NCBI GenBank assembly: GCA_036559465.1
Contig: DATBTC010000084.1
Coordinates: 1 to 64,000 of the forward strand
Reading direction: 5' to 3'
DNA: 64,000 nucleotides
DNA from: JAHFPN01 sp036559465
GTDB taxonomy: Bacteria; Pseudomonadota; Alphaproteobacteria; Rhizobiales; Xanthobacteraceae
Every line of letters begins with the position of its first letter. Position 1 is the first letter of the stretch. Made by a program: the position numbers and the translations under genes. Positions 30,933 to 40,646 of the stretch are shown piece by piece. The notes under the pieces were generated by a model, which was not told the DNA's origin, did no database searches, and saw only the letters and a program-made list of their open reading frames with translations.

Positions 30933-31232
30933 ATGGACGACCGCATCCGCACCGAGCTTGAGGCCGCCGTCTACCGGCGCCTGGTCGAACATTTGCGCGG
31001 CCGCACCGACGTGCAGAACATCGACTTGATGAATCTCGCGGGCTTTTGCCGCAACTGCCTCTCCAACTGGATGAAGGACGCCGCCGACGAGAAGGGCGTC
31101 GCCATGAGCAAGGACGAGAGCCGCGAGATCGTCTACGGCATGCCCTATGGCGAATGGCGCAAGCGCCACCAGCGTGAGGCCAGCGCCGAGCAGAACGCCG
31201 CGTTCGAGAAGTCGCGGCCCGAAAAACACTAG
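30933..31232 (+). CDS. DUF1244 family protein
   Basis: A 99-residue cytoplasmic protein of unknown function, found widely in proteobacteria. The core VYRRLVEHLRGRTDVQNIDL and the cysteine-containing LAGFCRNCLSNWMKDAA, followed by DESREIVYGMPYGEWR, are the family signature. The CRNC pair could bind metal. GAGGAG precedes the ATG at 30933. It starts a co-directional group with gapR, 36 bases downstream, and the ABC exporter genes. Confidence 0.92.
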   Translation: MDDRIRTELEAAVYRRLVEHLRGRTDVQNIDLMNLAGFCRNCLSNWMKDAADEKGVAMSKDESREIVYGMPYGEWRKRHQREASAEQNAAFEKSRPEKH

Positions 31233-31268
31233 GTTCCGAAAACAGCGAACGAATAGGGGAGGCCGACG

Positions 31269-31517
31269 ATGGCCGCGCAGACCAGCTTTGCCAAGGGCCA
31301 GCTCAAGGCCTTCGTTCAACGCATCGAACGGCTGGAGGAGGAGCGGAAGACTCTGGGCGACGACATCCGCGAGGTCTATGCCGAGGCCAAGGGCGCCGGC
31401 TTCGACGTCAAGGCCATGCGCGTGGTGGTGCGGCTCCGGAAGCAGGACACCGACGAGCGCAAGGAGCACGAGGCGCTGGTCGAGCTTTACCGAGAAGCGG
31501 TGGGGCTGGTGGGCTAG
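31269..31517 (+). CDS. gapR: Nucleoid-associated protein GapR (DUF2312)
   Basis: An 82-residue DNA-binding protein of the GapR family. The sequence is nearly all alpha-helical, starting with SFAKGQLKAFVQRIERLEEE and continuing with DDIREVYAEAKGAGFDVKAM and VVVRLRKQD. GapR forms a clamp around overtwisted, AT-rich DNA ahead of replication forks and highly transcribed genes and stimulates topoisomerases; in Caulobacter it is needed for normal cell-cycle progression. The length and all family motifs are intact. It ends three bases before the ABC exporter ATPase gene. Confidence 0.95.
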   Translation: MAAQTSFAKGQLKAFVQRIERLEEERKTLGDDIREVYAEAKGAGFDVKAMRVVVRLRKQDTDERKEHEALVELYREAVGLVG

Positions 31518-31520
31518 CCG

Positions 31521-32453
31521 ATGGCAGAAATGCAGCCGATCATTTCCATCTCGAACCTCTCCAAGACCTACGCCTCCGGGTTTCACGCTCTCAAAAGCGT
31601 CAATCTGGAGATTCGCCGCGGAGAGATTTTCGCTCTGCTCGGCCCGAACGGCGCAGGCAAGACGACTCTGATCAACGTCATTTGCGGGATCGTGAACCCA
31701 TCCGAAGGCACGGTTTCCGTGGACGGTCACGACATCATCACCGATTACCGCGCGGCGCGCTCGATGATCGGCCTGGTGCCGCAGGAACTGACCACCGACG
31801 CGTTTGAAACTCCTTGGGCGACCGTCAGCTTCAGCCGTGGCCTGTTCGGCAAGCCCAAGAATCCCGGCCACATCGAGAAGATTCTAAAAGAGCTGTCGCT
31901 GTGGGACAAAAAAGACAATCAGATCATGACGCTTTCCGGCGGCATGAAGCGCCGGGTGCTGATCGCCAAGGCTCTTTCGCACGAGTCGCAAATACTCTTC
32001 CTCGACGAGCCGACCGCCGGCGTCGATGTCGAGCTGCGCAAGGACATGTGGGAGGTTGTGCGCGCATTGCGCGCTTCCGGCGTGACCATCATCCTCACCA
32101 CCCACTACATCGAAGAAGCCGAGCTCATGGCCGACCGGATCGGCGTGATCAATAACGGGGAGCTGATCCTGGTCGAAGATAAGGCCGAACTCATGCGCAA
32201 GCTCGGCAAGAAGCAATTGATCTTGCATCTGCAGAAGCCGCTCGATGCCGTGCCGGCCGAGCTTGCCGCGCATCGCCTGACGCTCGCGAACGGCGGAAGC
32301 GAGCTGGTTTACACCTACGATACACAGGGCGAGCGCACCGGCATTACGGCGCTACTCGGCGACCTCAATCGCACGGGTGTCCGGTTCAAGGACCTGCATA
32401 CGACGCAGACTTCGCTTGAGGACATTTTTGTCGGGCTGGTGAGGCAGGGATAA
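31521..32453 (+). CDS. ABC-2 type exporter, ATP-binding protein
   Basis: A 310-residue ATPase of the DrrA/NodI/YadG group. Walker A GPNGAGKTT is at about residues 41-49, the signature LSGGMKRR at about 136-143, Walker B QILFLDEPTAGVD at about 155-167 and the switch histidine in LTTHYIEEAE. A C-terminal extension of about 90 residues ends SLEDIFVGLVRQG, as is typical of this group. It overlaps the permease gene by one base (TAATG). It probably exports a lipid, polysaccharide or drug; the substrate cannot be read. It follows gapR by three bases, so it may share that transcript. Confidence 0.92.
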   Translation: MAEMQPIISISNLSKTYASGFHALKSVNLEIRRGEIFALLGPNGAGKTTLINVICGIVNPSEGTVSVDGHDIITDYRAARSMIGLVPQELTTDAFETPWATVSFSRGLFGKPKNPGHIEKILKELSLWDKKDNQIMTLSGGMKRRVLIAKALSHESQILFLDEPTAGVDVELRKDMWEVVRALRASGVTIILTTHYIEEAELMADRIGVINNGELILVEDKAELMRKLGKKQLILHLQKPLDAVPAELAAHRLTLANGGSELVYTYDTQGERTGITALLGDLNRTGVRFKDLHTTQTSLEDIFVGLVRQG

Positions 32454-33214
32454 TGAATTTTCGGGCGGTCCGCGCAATCTATTATTTCGAAATGGCGCGC
32501 ACCGGGCGCACGTTGATGCAAAGCATCTTGTCGCCGGTGCTTTCGACGTCGCTCTATTTCGTCGTGTTCGGTGCGGCGATCGGCTCGCGCATCACCGAGA
32601 TTCAGGGCGTCGAATACGGCGCCTTCATCGTGCCGGGGCTGATCATGCTCTTGCTCTTGACGCAGAGCGTGGCGAACGCCTCGTTCGGCATCTATTTCCC
32701 GCGCTTCGTCGGAACCATCTACGAAATCCTGTCGGCGCCGGTTTCCTATGTCGAGATCGTGCTCGGCTATGTCGGCGCGGCCGCGACCAAGTCGATCATT
32801 CTCGGGCTGATCGTGCTCGCCACCTCCGGCCTGTTCGTGCCGATCAAGATCGCTCACCCGGTCTGGATGCTCGCGTTCCTGGTGCTTACGGCGGTGACCT
32901 TCAGTCTGTTCGGCTTCATCATCGGCATCTGGGCCGACGGCTTCGAAAAGCTGCAGATTATTCCGCTCCTGATCATCACGCCGCTGACCTTTCTTGGCGG
33001 CACATTCTATTCCATCGACGTGCTGCCGCCTTTCTGGCAGACCGTGACGCTGTTCAATCCCGTCGTTTATCTCATCAGCGGTTTCCGCTGGAGTTTCTAC
33101 GAGATCGCCGATGTGAGCGTAGAGGTCAGCTTGGCCATGACGATCCTGTTCCTGGTCACGTGCATGGCGGCCGTATGGTGGATTTTCAAGACCGGTTACC
33201 GGCTGAAAAACTAA
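32453..33214 (+). CDS. ABC-2 type exporter, permease (YadH-like)
   Basis: A 253-residue inner-membrane permease with six predicted membrane segments. The family features include an N-terminal amphipathic helix (RAIYYFEMARTGRTLMQSIL) and the conserved LTFLGGTFYSIDVLPPFWQT followed by LFNPVVYLISGFRW near the C-terminus. Together with the overlapping upstream ATPase it forms a dimeric exporter. The order and start (TAATG overlap) are clear. After the gene, a 157-base gap leads to the DUF3500 gene; nothing is recognised in it. Confidence 0.92.
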   Translation: MNFRAVRAIYYFEMARTGRTLMQSILSPVLSTSLYFVVFGAAIGSRITEIQGVEYGAFIVPGLIMLLLLTQSVANASFGIYFPRFVGTIYEILSAPVSYVEIVLGYVGAAATKSIILGLIVLATSGLFVPIKIAHPVWMLAFLVLTAVTFSLFGFIIGIWADGFEKLQIIPLLIITPLTFLGGTFYSIDVLPPFWQTVTLFNPVVYLISGFRWSFYEIADVSVEVSLAMTILFLVTCMAAVWWIFKTGYRLKN

Positions 33215-33371
33215 TCGCCATCGTGCAACTCGGCGAACTAGCCGCGATATCGGCTCATTTTGCCCAATTTATCACACATGCGTGACGGCGCCGACATTGA
33301 CCTTGATGCGCCGTCGTTCGATTGCACGCTAGATTGATCGTCGGTGCGGTAGCGCTGACCAGGAGACGCCC

Positions 33372-34412
33372 ATGTCGAATTCCAACTCCACGAAACTCGA
33401 TCGCCGCAGTATGATTCTGGCCGGCACCGCACTCCTCGGCACGGCGATGCTGCCCAGCGCGGTTGCGGCGCAAGCCGGCCTTTCACCCGCCGCCGATTTT
33501 CTGACGCGCTCACGCAAGTTCCTCTCGAGCCTCGATCCCGACAAGCTGAAGGCCGCTTCGTTTGCCTGGGACGGGCCGGAATGGCGCAGCTGGAATTATT
33601 TCGGCGTCGGCGGCTACGTCAAGCCGGGCCTGCGGCTCGAACAGATGAGCGCCGAGCAGAAAGCCGCGGCCTGGGACCTGCTCGCGACCTTGCTGTCGCC
33701 TGGTGGCATCGAGAAGACCAAGAACGTAATGACGTTGCAGGACGTACTCGCGTCGCAAGGCAACGGCGCCGACCAGCGTTCCTCGGAGCGATTTTCGTTC
33801 TCCGTCTTCGGGACTCCGGCCGAGACCGGCGCCTGGGGCTTCCGGGTCGAGGGTCATCACCTGACCCAGTCGATCGCGGTACGCGACGGCCGCATCGTTT
33901 CGGTGACGCCGTCCTCGTTCTCGTCCTACCCCAACCGCGTCACGTCGGGAAAACATGCCGGCCTCGTAACGCTCAAGAACGAGGAGGCTTTGGCGCGACG
34001 GCTGATCGGCGATCTGGCTCCGCGGCTGCAAGCGCGCGCCCGCTTATCGGATACGCACCTCTACAACATCATGTCCTATGCGGGACGCGAGCGCGCCAAC
34101 GCGCAGAAGGTTGGTCTTGCCGCCGCCGAACTCGGCTCGGCGCAGCGCGATCTGATATGGCAACTCATCGAGACTTATGCGGTCGATCATTTGTCGCCGG
34201 CGCTTGCCACCGCCCAGAAGGCGCGCGTCCGCTCCGGTGATCGGGACGCCGTGCATTTCGCCTGGTACGGCCCCAACACGCCGGAACGGGCGTTCGGCTA
34301 CCGCTTGATCGCCGATGGATTCGTGATCGAAATGGGCTCGGTGGATTCGGGTGCCCAGCACCTGCACACGATCTATAACGACCTCGGCAACGTGCTCGGG
34401 CGGACGGCCTGA
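33372..34412 (+). CDS. DUF3500 family secreted protein, probable Tat substrate
   Basis: A 346-residue protein of unknown function. The N-terminus carries a twin-arginine motif (KLDRRSMILAG) with a hydrophobic stretch and cleavage near AVAAQA, so it is probably folded, and may carry a cofactor, before export. The DUF3500 domain is recognised by FGTPAETGAWGFRVEGHH, a later SSYPNRVTSGKHAGLVTL, and the C-terminal HFAWYGPNTPERAFGYRL. A GGAGACGCCC site precedes the ATG. Members are found in bacteria and some eukaryotes without a known activity. The MGMT gene follows after five bases. Confidence 0.88.
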   Translation: MSNSNSTKLDRRSMILAGTALLGTAMLPSAVAAQAGLSPAADFLTRSRKFLSSLDPDKLKAASFAWDGPEWRSWNYFGVGGYVKPGLRLEQMSAEQKAAAWDLLATLLSPGGIEKTKNVMTLQDVLASQGNGADQRSSERFSFSVFGTPAETGAWGFRVEGHHLTQSIAVRDGRIVSVTPSSFSSYPNRVTSGKHAGLVTLKNEEALARRLIGDLAPRLQARARLSDTHLYNIMSYAGRERANAQKVGLAAAELGSAQRDLIWQLIETYAVDHLSPALATAQKARVRSGDRDAVHFAWYGPNTPERAFGYRLIADGFVIEMGSVDSGAQHLHTIYNDLGNVLGRTA

Positions 34413-34417
34413 TTCGT

Positions 34418-35029
34418 ATGGCGGAAGACGGCATCACAGCAGCGCAGGCTCAAGCTCCACTCCAGGAGCACTATTGCCTGTTCGATACGGCCATCGGCTC
34501 CTGCGGCGTGGCCTGGAGCGAGCAGGGCCTGACCCGGGTGCAGCTTCCCGAAGCCGACCGTAACTCGACCGAGCGGCGTCTGAGAGCAAGATCGGGGGGC
34601 ACGCGCTCCGATGATCCACCGCCTCAAATCAAACAATTGATTGACGAAATCCAGCGCTTCGCCACGGGCGAGCGGGTCGACTTCTCATCGGCCGTCCTCG
34701 ACCTGTCGAAGGTCGGCCCGATCGACCGGGAAATCCAGATCGCAGCGCGTTCGATCGGCTGGGGAACGACCGCGACCTATGGCGATCTCGCGCGCCAGAC
34801 CGGGACGCCGGGAGATGCCCGCGGCGTGGGGCAGGCGATGTCGCGCAACCCGATGCCGATCGTCATTCCTTGTCATCGGGTGCTGGCCAAGGGCAACAAG
34901 CTCGGCGGCTTCTCCGCTTATGGCGGGACAGTCACCAAAGAGCGCCTGCTGGCGCTGGAGGGCGTACGCGTCGGAGACGACGCTCCGCTATTGCCGGGCT
35001 TGTTTTCGAACGAGCGCCGAAGCGCCTAG
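34418..35029 (+). CDS. ogt: Methylated-DNA--[protein]-cysteine S-methyltransferase (O6-alkylguanine repair)
   Basis: A 203-residue suicide DNA-repair protein. It transfers the alkyl group from O6-alkylguanine to its own cysteine. The acceptor Cys is in IVIPCHRVLAKGN, and the helix-turn-helix region TATYGDLARQTGTPGDARGV with the asparagine finger (MSRNPMPIVIP) is intact. The N-terminal domain (HYCLFDTAIGSCGVAWSEQG) is of the Ogt type, without the zinc-binding or transcription-activation part of Ada. It starts five bases after DUF3500 and its stop overlaps the convergent DUF882 gene. Confidence 0.94.
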   Translation: MAEDGITAAQAQAPLQEHYCLFDTAIGSCGVAWSEQGLTRVQLPEADRNSTERRLRARSGGTRSDDPPPQIKQLIDEIQRFATGERVDFSSAVLDLSKVGPIDREIQIAARSIGWGTTATYGDLARQTGTPGDARGVGQAMSRNPMPIVIPCHRVLAKGNKLGGFSAYGGTVTKERLLALEGVRVGDDAPLLPGLFSNERRSA

Positions 35030-36558
35030 TTCACGCGCGCGAGCAGCGATCCGGTCGCGCTACGGCCGAACGCGACGACCTGGACCGGCGCGATAGCCGG
35101 GCCGGCGAAGCGGGCCGTGGGCGGCGCCTCGGCGAGATCACGTCCGAAGGCGATCCGCAGTGCCGCGTGCGCGGGGTCCATCAGGCCGCGCGCCTTGAAG
35201 TCGGGGTGGTGAAGCTCGGCCACGAACTGCACCATCGGCCCATGCATGAGATCGGCCGGCGCCATCGCGGCGAGGGCGAATTCCCGCTGCGTCATCGGAA
35301 CCGGTCCAGCCGCGCGCACGAAGCGCTGCGATACCGGCACCTGCGAGTTGCCGAGGGGCCGTGCCGCCGGCGCATAGGCCAGCGCGGGTCCGGCCGGTTG
35401 CGCCGCCGGGCGTCCGACGATCGCCTCAGGCAGCGAAGCGGTGATCTCGAGATCGTCCGGCCGCGGACGCGGCAATGGAATGATCGACGCCATGGCCACG
35501 GGTTTCGTCTCGTGCGCAGGAGCGCCGGCCGGCCCGGTCTGCCAAGCCAATTGCGGCGTCTGCTGCGTGGGAATCGTCGGCGCCAACGCTGCACTTGCAG
35601 TCGGACGCGGCAAACCGGCGACGGGCGGCGGAGTGCTTCCGGGCGGCGGTGGACCGGCGGTGAGTGAAGCGATGGCCGGCAGGCGCCGGCGCTGGCTCGG
35701 GGTTGGCGTCTCTTCCTCTTCCTCGTCGGCCTTGCCGAACAGCGAGGCGATGAAAGTCTTCGCGCGTCCTGTTACGCTCGTCCGTTCCGGATTTTCGGTC
35801 TCGATCGCGTCCGCACCGGGCGCGCCGCGTGACGCGAGCGCGATCTGGCCGGGGCGGCCGCCGCGCTTCTCGAGTGCGGCGAGCGCGATCTCGTAGCCCG
35901 GCATCGGCTTGCCGTCGGCGGGCAGATGCACGGTCTTGCCGTTGGGGAAGACGCGGGCGAGCTGATCGCGGGTCATGCGCGGCCAATGGCGAATGCCGCC
36001 GGTGTCCATATGCACGAAGGGCGAGCCGGAGGTCGGATAGAAGCCGACGCCGCCGCGCTCCATGCGCAGCCCGGCGACGCGCAGCTCCGAAAGCTCGACG
36101 CCGGGGATGTAGAAATCGATGGCCTTGCCCATCATGTGCTGGCTGAAACGGGCGACGCCGCGGCCGCGCTTGCGCAGCATCGCGTTGGTCTGCGGCGAGC
36201 GATAGGCGGAGACGATGGTGACCGGCTCCTTGGCGTCGACTTCGCGGTGGATCTCCCACAGAAGATCGAACAGTTGCGGGTCCATGCGCGTGGGTTCGTC
36301 GCGCCGCCAGTCGCGCAACAGCCAATTGATCTTTTCGAGCCCCTGCGGGTCGTAGCGGCCTTCGCGTTTGAAGGTGACGGTGAGCGTCTCGCCGGTATGC
36401 ATGTGGTGGAACGAGAGCGTGCGCGTGTCGCCGTTGGCGATCGCGTTCTCGAGTCTGCCGGCTGATGCGAAAGCGAAGATAGCCGCGAAGCCCACTACGG
36501 TGAGCGGGCGAGCTACCCGGTCGCTGAGGATATATCGTCCGGTACTGACTATCGGCAC
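35026..36558 (-). CDS. DUF882 / peptidase M15-like protein (YcbK family) with long Pro-rich tail
   Basis: A 510-residue envelope protein. A hydrophobic N-terminal segment (PLTVVGFAAIFAFASAG) acts as signal or anchor. The DUF882 domain (about residues 45-215) has the LAS-peptidase metal residues in VSAYRSPQTNAMLRK, RFSQHMMGKAIDFYIPG (His and Asp) and PFVHMDTGGIRHW (His). This is the D-Ala-D-Ala carboxypeptidase-like fold of YcbK. The remaining 290 residues are Pro/Ala-rich and probably disordered, well beyond the 180 aa of E. coli YcbK. The start is GTG at 36558. It follows the L,D-transpeptidase gene on the same strand, as ycbK follows ycbB in E. coli. Confidence 0.88.
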   Translation of the reverse strand: MPIVSTGRYILSDRVARPLTVVGFAAIFAFASAGRLENAIANGDTRTLSFHHMHTGETLTVTFKREGRYDPQGLEKINWLLRDWRRDEPTRMDPQLFDLLWEIHREVDAKEPVTIVSAYRSPQTNAMLRKRGRGVARFSQHMMGKAIDFYIPGVELSELRVAGLRMERGGVGFYPTSGSPFVHMDTGGIRHWPRMTRDQLARVFPNGKTVHLPADGKPMPGYEIALAALEKRGGRPGQIALASRGAPGADAIETENPERTSVTGRAKTFIASLFGKADEEEEETPTPSQRRRLPAIASLTAGPPPPGSTPPPVAGLPRPTASAALAPTIPTQQTPQLAWQTGPAGAPAHETKPVAMASIIPLPRPRPDDLEITASLPEAIVGRPAAQPAGPALAYAPAARPLGNSQVPVSQRFVRAAGPVPMTQREFALAAMAPADLMHGPMVQFVAELHHPDFKARGLMDPAHAALRIAFGRDLAEAPPTARFAGPAIAPVQVVAFGRSATGSLLARVN

Positions 36559-36759
36559 GAACCCGTCCCGTGGCGTGTCGAATTGGGCGAACCCGTGCGG
36601 CCCCCACTGGCCGCAATCAGGCTGAACGTACTCTTACCGGGCGGGGTTAATAGCTGATTGCCGACACCGCCCCCTTTTGACTGGGTAGCGGCGGATCGTG
36701 GCGAAAAGGTGCCTCGGGACGGGCGTTAGCGGTGGATTACCGGGGCAATCCAAAGGCTT

Positions 36760-36786
36760 GCGGCCCCTTGTTGGGCAAGGGGCCGC
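36760..36786. repeat. Perfect 10-bp inverted repeat in the gap after the L,D-transpeptidase gene
   Basis: GCGGCCCCTT (36760-36769) and AAGGGGCCGC (36777-36786) flank a seven-base loop. It starts 25 bases after the L,D-transpeptidase stop and is 200 bases before the DUF882 gene. A T-run is missing on both strands, so it is either a Rho-independent terminator of weak type or an mRNA 3'-end stabiliser. The rest of the 252-base gap holds nothing I recognise. Confidence 0.55.
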
Positions 36787-36810
36787 TCCAAACTGGGATT
36801 CAGGCTTGTA

Positions 36811-38886
36811 CTAGCGGCTCAGGAACCAGTTGAAAAAGTTGCCGCCCCGGCCGGCGAAGCGGTCATCCGGCAGGCGCAGCGCATCGCGGTTGATGGTCGT
36901 AGCCGGACGCCGCTCGACCGCGATGTCGGCGACCCGCCGTTCGCTGCTCTTGAGCACGGCGAGCAGCCGCGCGTCGCGTCCATAGACGTCCTCGCGGATC
37001 TGCAGCTTGCCGGCTTCATCGACGAACGCGCTCTGGTAGGTGAGGTGGACCGGGATCTGGCTCGGCAGGCGGATATCGACCTCGCCGGGTCCGAACATCT
37101 TGCGGATGCGGTCCTGCGTATAGCCTTCCTTCGGCAGCGCGATCGACAACAGCACCTCGGCATATTTCACCGGGTCCAGTACGCGCATGCAGCCGTGGCT
37201 AAATGCGCGCTTGTCGAGGGTGAACAGTTTCTTGTCCGGCGTGTCATGCTGGTAGACCAGGAACTTGTTCGGAAAGTTGAAGCGGATGCGCCCAAGCGCG
37301 TTGTTGTCGCCCGGTGGTTGGTAGATGTGGATCGTGCCGTCCGGGTTGCGCGTGAGCTTCAGCCCGATGCGATCCATCGCCTGCGGGTCCTGCTGTAGCG
37401 CCGGAAGGTACTCGTTCTGGATGATCGAGGGCGGCACGTTCCAGGTCGGGTTGACGGTGATGTGCGTCATGTACGCGCTGGTGATCGGGGTCGCCAGATT
37501 GCCCGGCTTGCCGACGACGATCCGCGTGTTCCAGACCATCTGATTGTCGCGCACGACCTTCAGCGTGTAGTCGGGGATGTTGACTATCACATGGACTTTG
37601 CCGAGGTCGCGCGGCGCCCAGCGCCAGCGTTCCATGTTGGCGATGATGACGTCGGCATCGCGCTCGCGGCGCGGCGGGTTGAGCGCATCGATGGTCGCCT
37701 GATTCAGATTGCCGGTGGGCGACAGCTTGCGCTGGGTCTGGAATTTCTTCACCGCCTCGGCGAGCGGCTTGTCATAGGTGTCGTCGCCAGGGACGCCAAG
37801 CCGCTCGCGCAACAGCGCCACGCGTGCGTCGCGCATCGGCTTCTTAAGATCGACCTTCAGCAGCGGGCCGCCCGGGATCGGTTTCGGGCCCACATCGGCG
37901 GCACGCCCGCGCGCGTCGGCAAGCTTAGCCTTGAGCGCCTTGTAAGCATCGTGTGGCGGCTGATAGCCGTCGAGCGCCTCGGCCATGTTCCTGGCCCCGG
38001 CTATGCGGGCGAGCACTTCGGCGGGCTCCGGCGCGGTCGGGTAGTAGAGAATGTCGTAGGTGATGCGCGAGAAATGCACGCGGCCGGTCTGCGCATGGCG
38101 CGCGAAGTCGAAGATCGCGGCGGTGAACTTGAGCTCGGCTTCCGCGAGGCCGTCGGCATCGGCGATGGCCTTGAAGTTCGGCATCGGATAATCGGCGGGA
38201 TCGAGGCCGTCGGCTTCGATGCCCCGCAGGTACGCAAACGCGGCGGTGGCGCGCGCGGTCTCGGCACCCTTCTCGACCCAGAGCGGGACGAAGCCGCGGT
38301 CGCGGTAGAATTGCTCGGCCGCCGCGCGTTCGTTCTTGCGGTTGAAATAGCGCTCGCCGCGCAGCGCCAGGAGATCACGAAGCTTCTCCGCGACGACCGT
38401 TTCAGAGGACGCGAGCGTGGTTGCGAGCGGCGCTTTGACGAGATCCTTGCCGGTGAGCGGAGCATCGGGCTGAGCTGCGGTCGCAGGCTGAGCGGGAGCT
38501 AGCGTGCTCGCCGTGATGGGTCCAACATCTTTGAGCGTGATCGGCGCCACGCCGGCCGGCTCGGGCGTCGGCACCTGTGACGCGATCCACTTGTCGCCGC
38601 CTTCGCGCGCGAGATCGGCCAACGTGAGCGGCGGAACGTCGGCGGCCTGCGGCGTCGGGATAAAGTCTTCGATTCGCTGGGTAGTCGCAGAGGGCGTTTG
38701 CGCGACCGCGGCGGTGTCGGCCGCGCGGAAGCCGGTGAAATCGCGATCCGCGGAAAACAGGAAAATCCCGATCAGCGCCAGCAGGCCGAGGCCAGCGACG
38801 AAGGCGCTCATGCGTCCGGGGCTCATGGGCTCGCGATTCTCGCCGCCGGTCGCCGCTGTAAACCTCTCCCACAATGCCCGTAGCAT
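36811..38886 (-). CDS. L,D-transpeptidase (YcbB/LdtD type)
   Basis: A 691-residue periplasmic enzyme that makes 3-3 peptidoglycan cross-links. One N-terminal membrane anchor lies at about residues 28-46 (FVAGLGLLALIGIFLF). A low-complexity linker follows to about residue 150, then an alpha-helical scaffold domain, a peptidoglycan-binding motif (RLGVPGDDTYDKPLAEAVKK) and the YkuD domain with catalytic His564 and Cys566 in RAFSHGCMRVLDP. The start at 38886 is clear. It is followed by the YcbK-like gene. This class confers resistance to beta-lactams other than carbapenems in some bacteria and is abundant in Hyphomicrobiales, whose walls are rich in 3-3 links. Confidence 0.93.
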   Translation of the reverse strand: MLRALWERFTAATGGENREPMSPGRMSAFVAGLGLLALIGIFLFSADRDFTGFRAADTAAVAQTPSATTQRIEDFIPTPQAADVPPLTLADLAREGGDKWIASQVPTPEPAGVAPITLKDVGPITASTLAPAQPATAAQPDAPLTGKDLVKAPLATTLASSETVVAEKLRDLLALRGERYFNRKNERAAAEQFYRDRGFVPLWVEKGAETARATAAFAYLRGIEADGLDPADYPMPNFKAIADADGLAEAELKFTAAIFDFARHAQTGRVHFSRITYDILYYPTAPEPAEVLARIAGARNMAEALDGYQPPHDAYKALKAKLADARGRAADVGPKPIPGGPLLKVDLKKPMRDARVALLRERLGVPGDDTYDKPLAEAVKKFQTQRKLSPTGNLNQATIDALNPPRRERDADVIIANMERWRWAPRDLGKVHVIVNIPDYTLKVVRDNQMVWNTRIVVGKPGNLATPITSAYMTHITVNPTWNVPPSIIQNEYLPALQQDPQAMDRIGLKLTRNPDGTIHIYQPPGDNNALGRIRFNFPNKFLVYQHDTPDKKLFTLDKRAFSHGCMRVLDPVKYAEVLLSIALPKEGYTQDRIRKMFGPGEVDIRLPSQIPVHLTYQSAFVDEAGKLQIREDVYGRDARLLAVLKSSERRVADIAVERRPATTINRDALRLPDDRFAGRGGNFFNWFLSR

Positions 38887-38994
38887 GGCCTCTCCTGCGC
38901 TCAGCGGTAGCGATCTTAGGATAGGGGTTGTGGCAGTCTCAGGGCCGGGGAATCAAGTCTTTCCGGGCCCTGACAGGTCAAAGGATTGCGAGCG

Positions 38995-40494
<1,500 letters not shown>

Positions 40495-40646
40495 TTTCCC
40501 TCCCGGCCGTGCCGTTCCGGGACAATCTGGGCCGAGTGCGTTAATGGAAGCTGAAAGCCGGCCACCAAGCGCTGGCAGGATTGGCCTTGCGGGGCCATTG
40601 ATCGCGGCCAGCGGGCACGCAATATGAGTGGCGAAGGGAAAAATCC

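Noticed and set aside
38941..38971. Inverted repeat AGGGCC ... GGGCCCT between the sigma-54 regulator and the L,D-transpeptidase gene
   Set aside because: Only six outer pairs are perfect, the inner part mismatches and no T-run follows. It may be a weak terminator of the regulator gene, but this is not strong enough to list.
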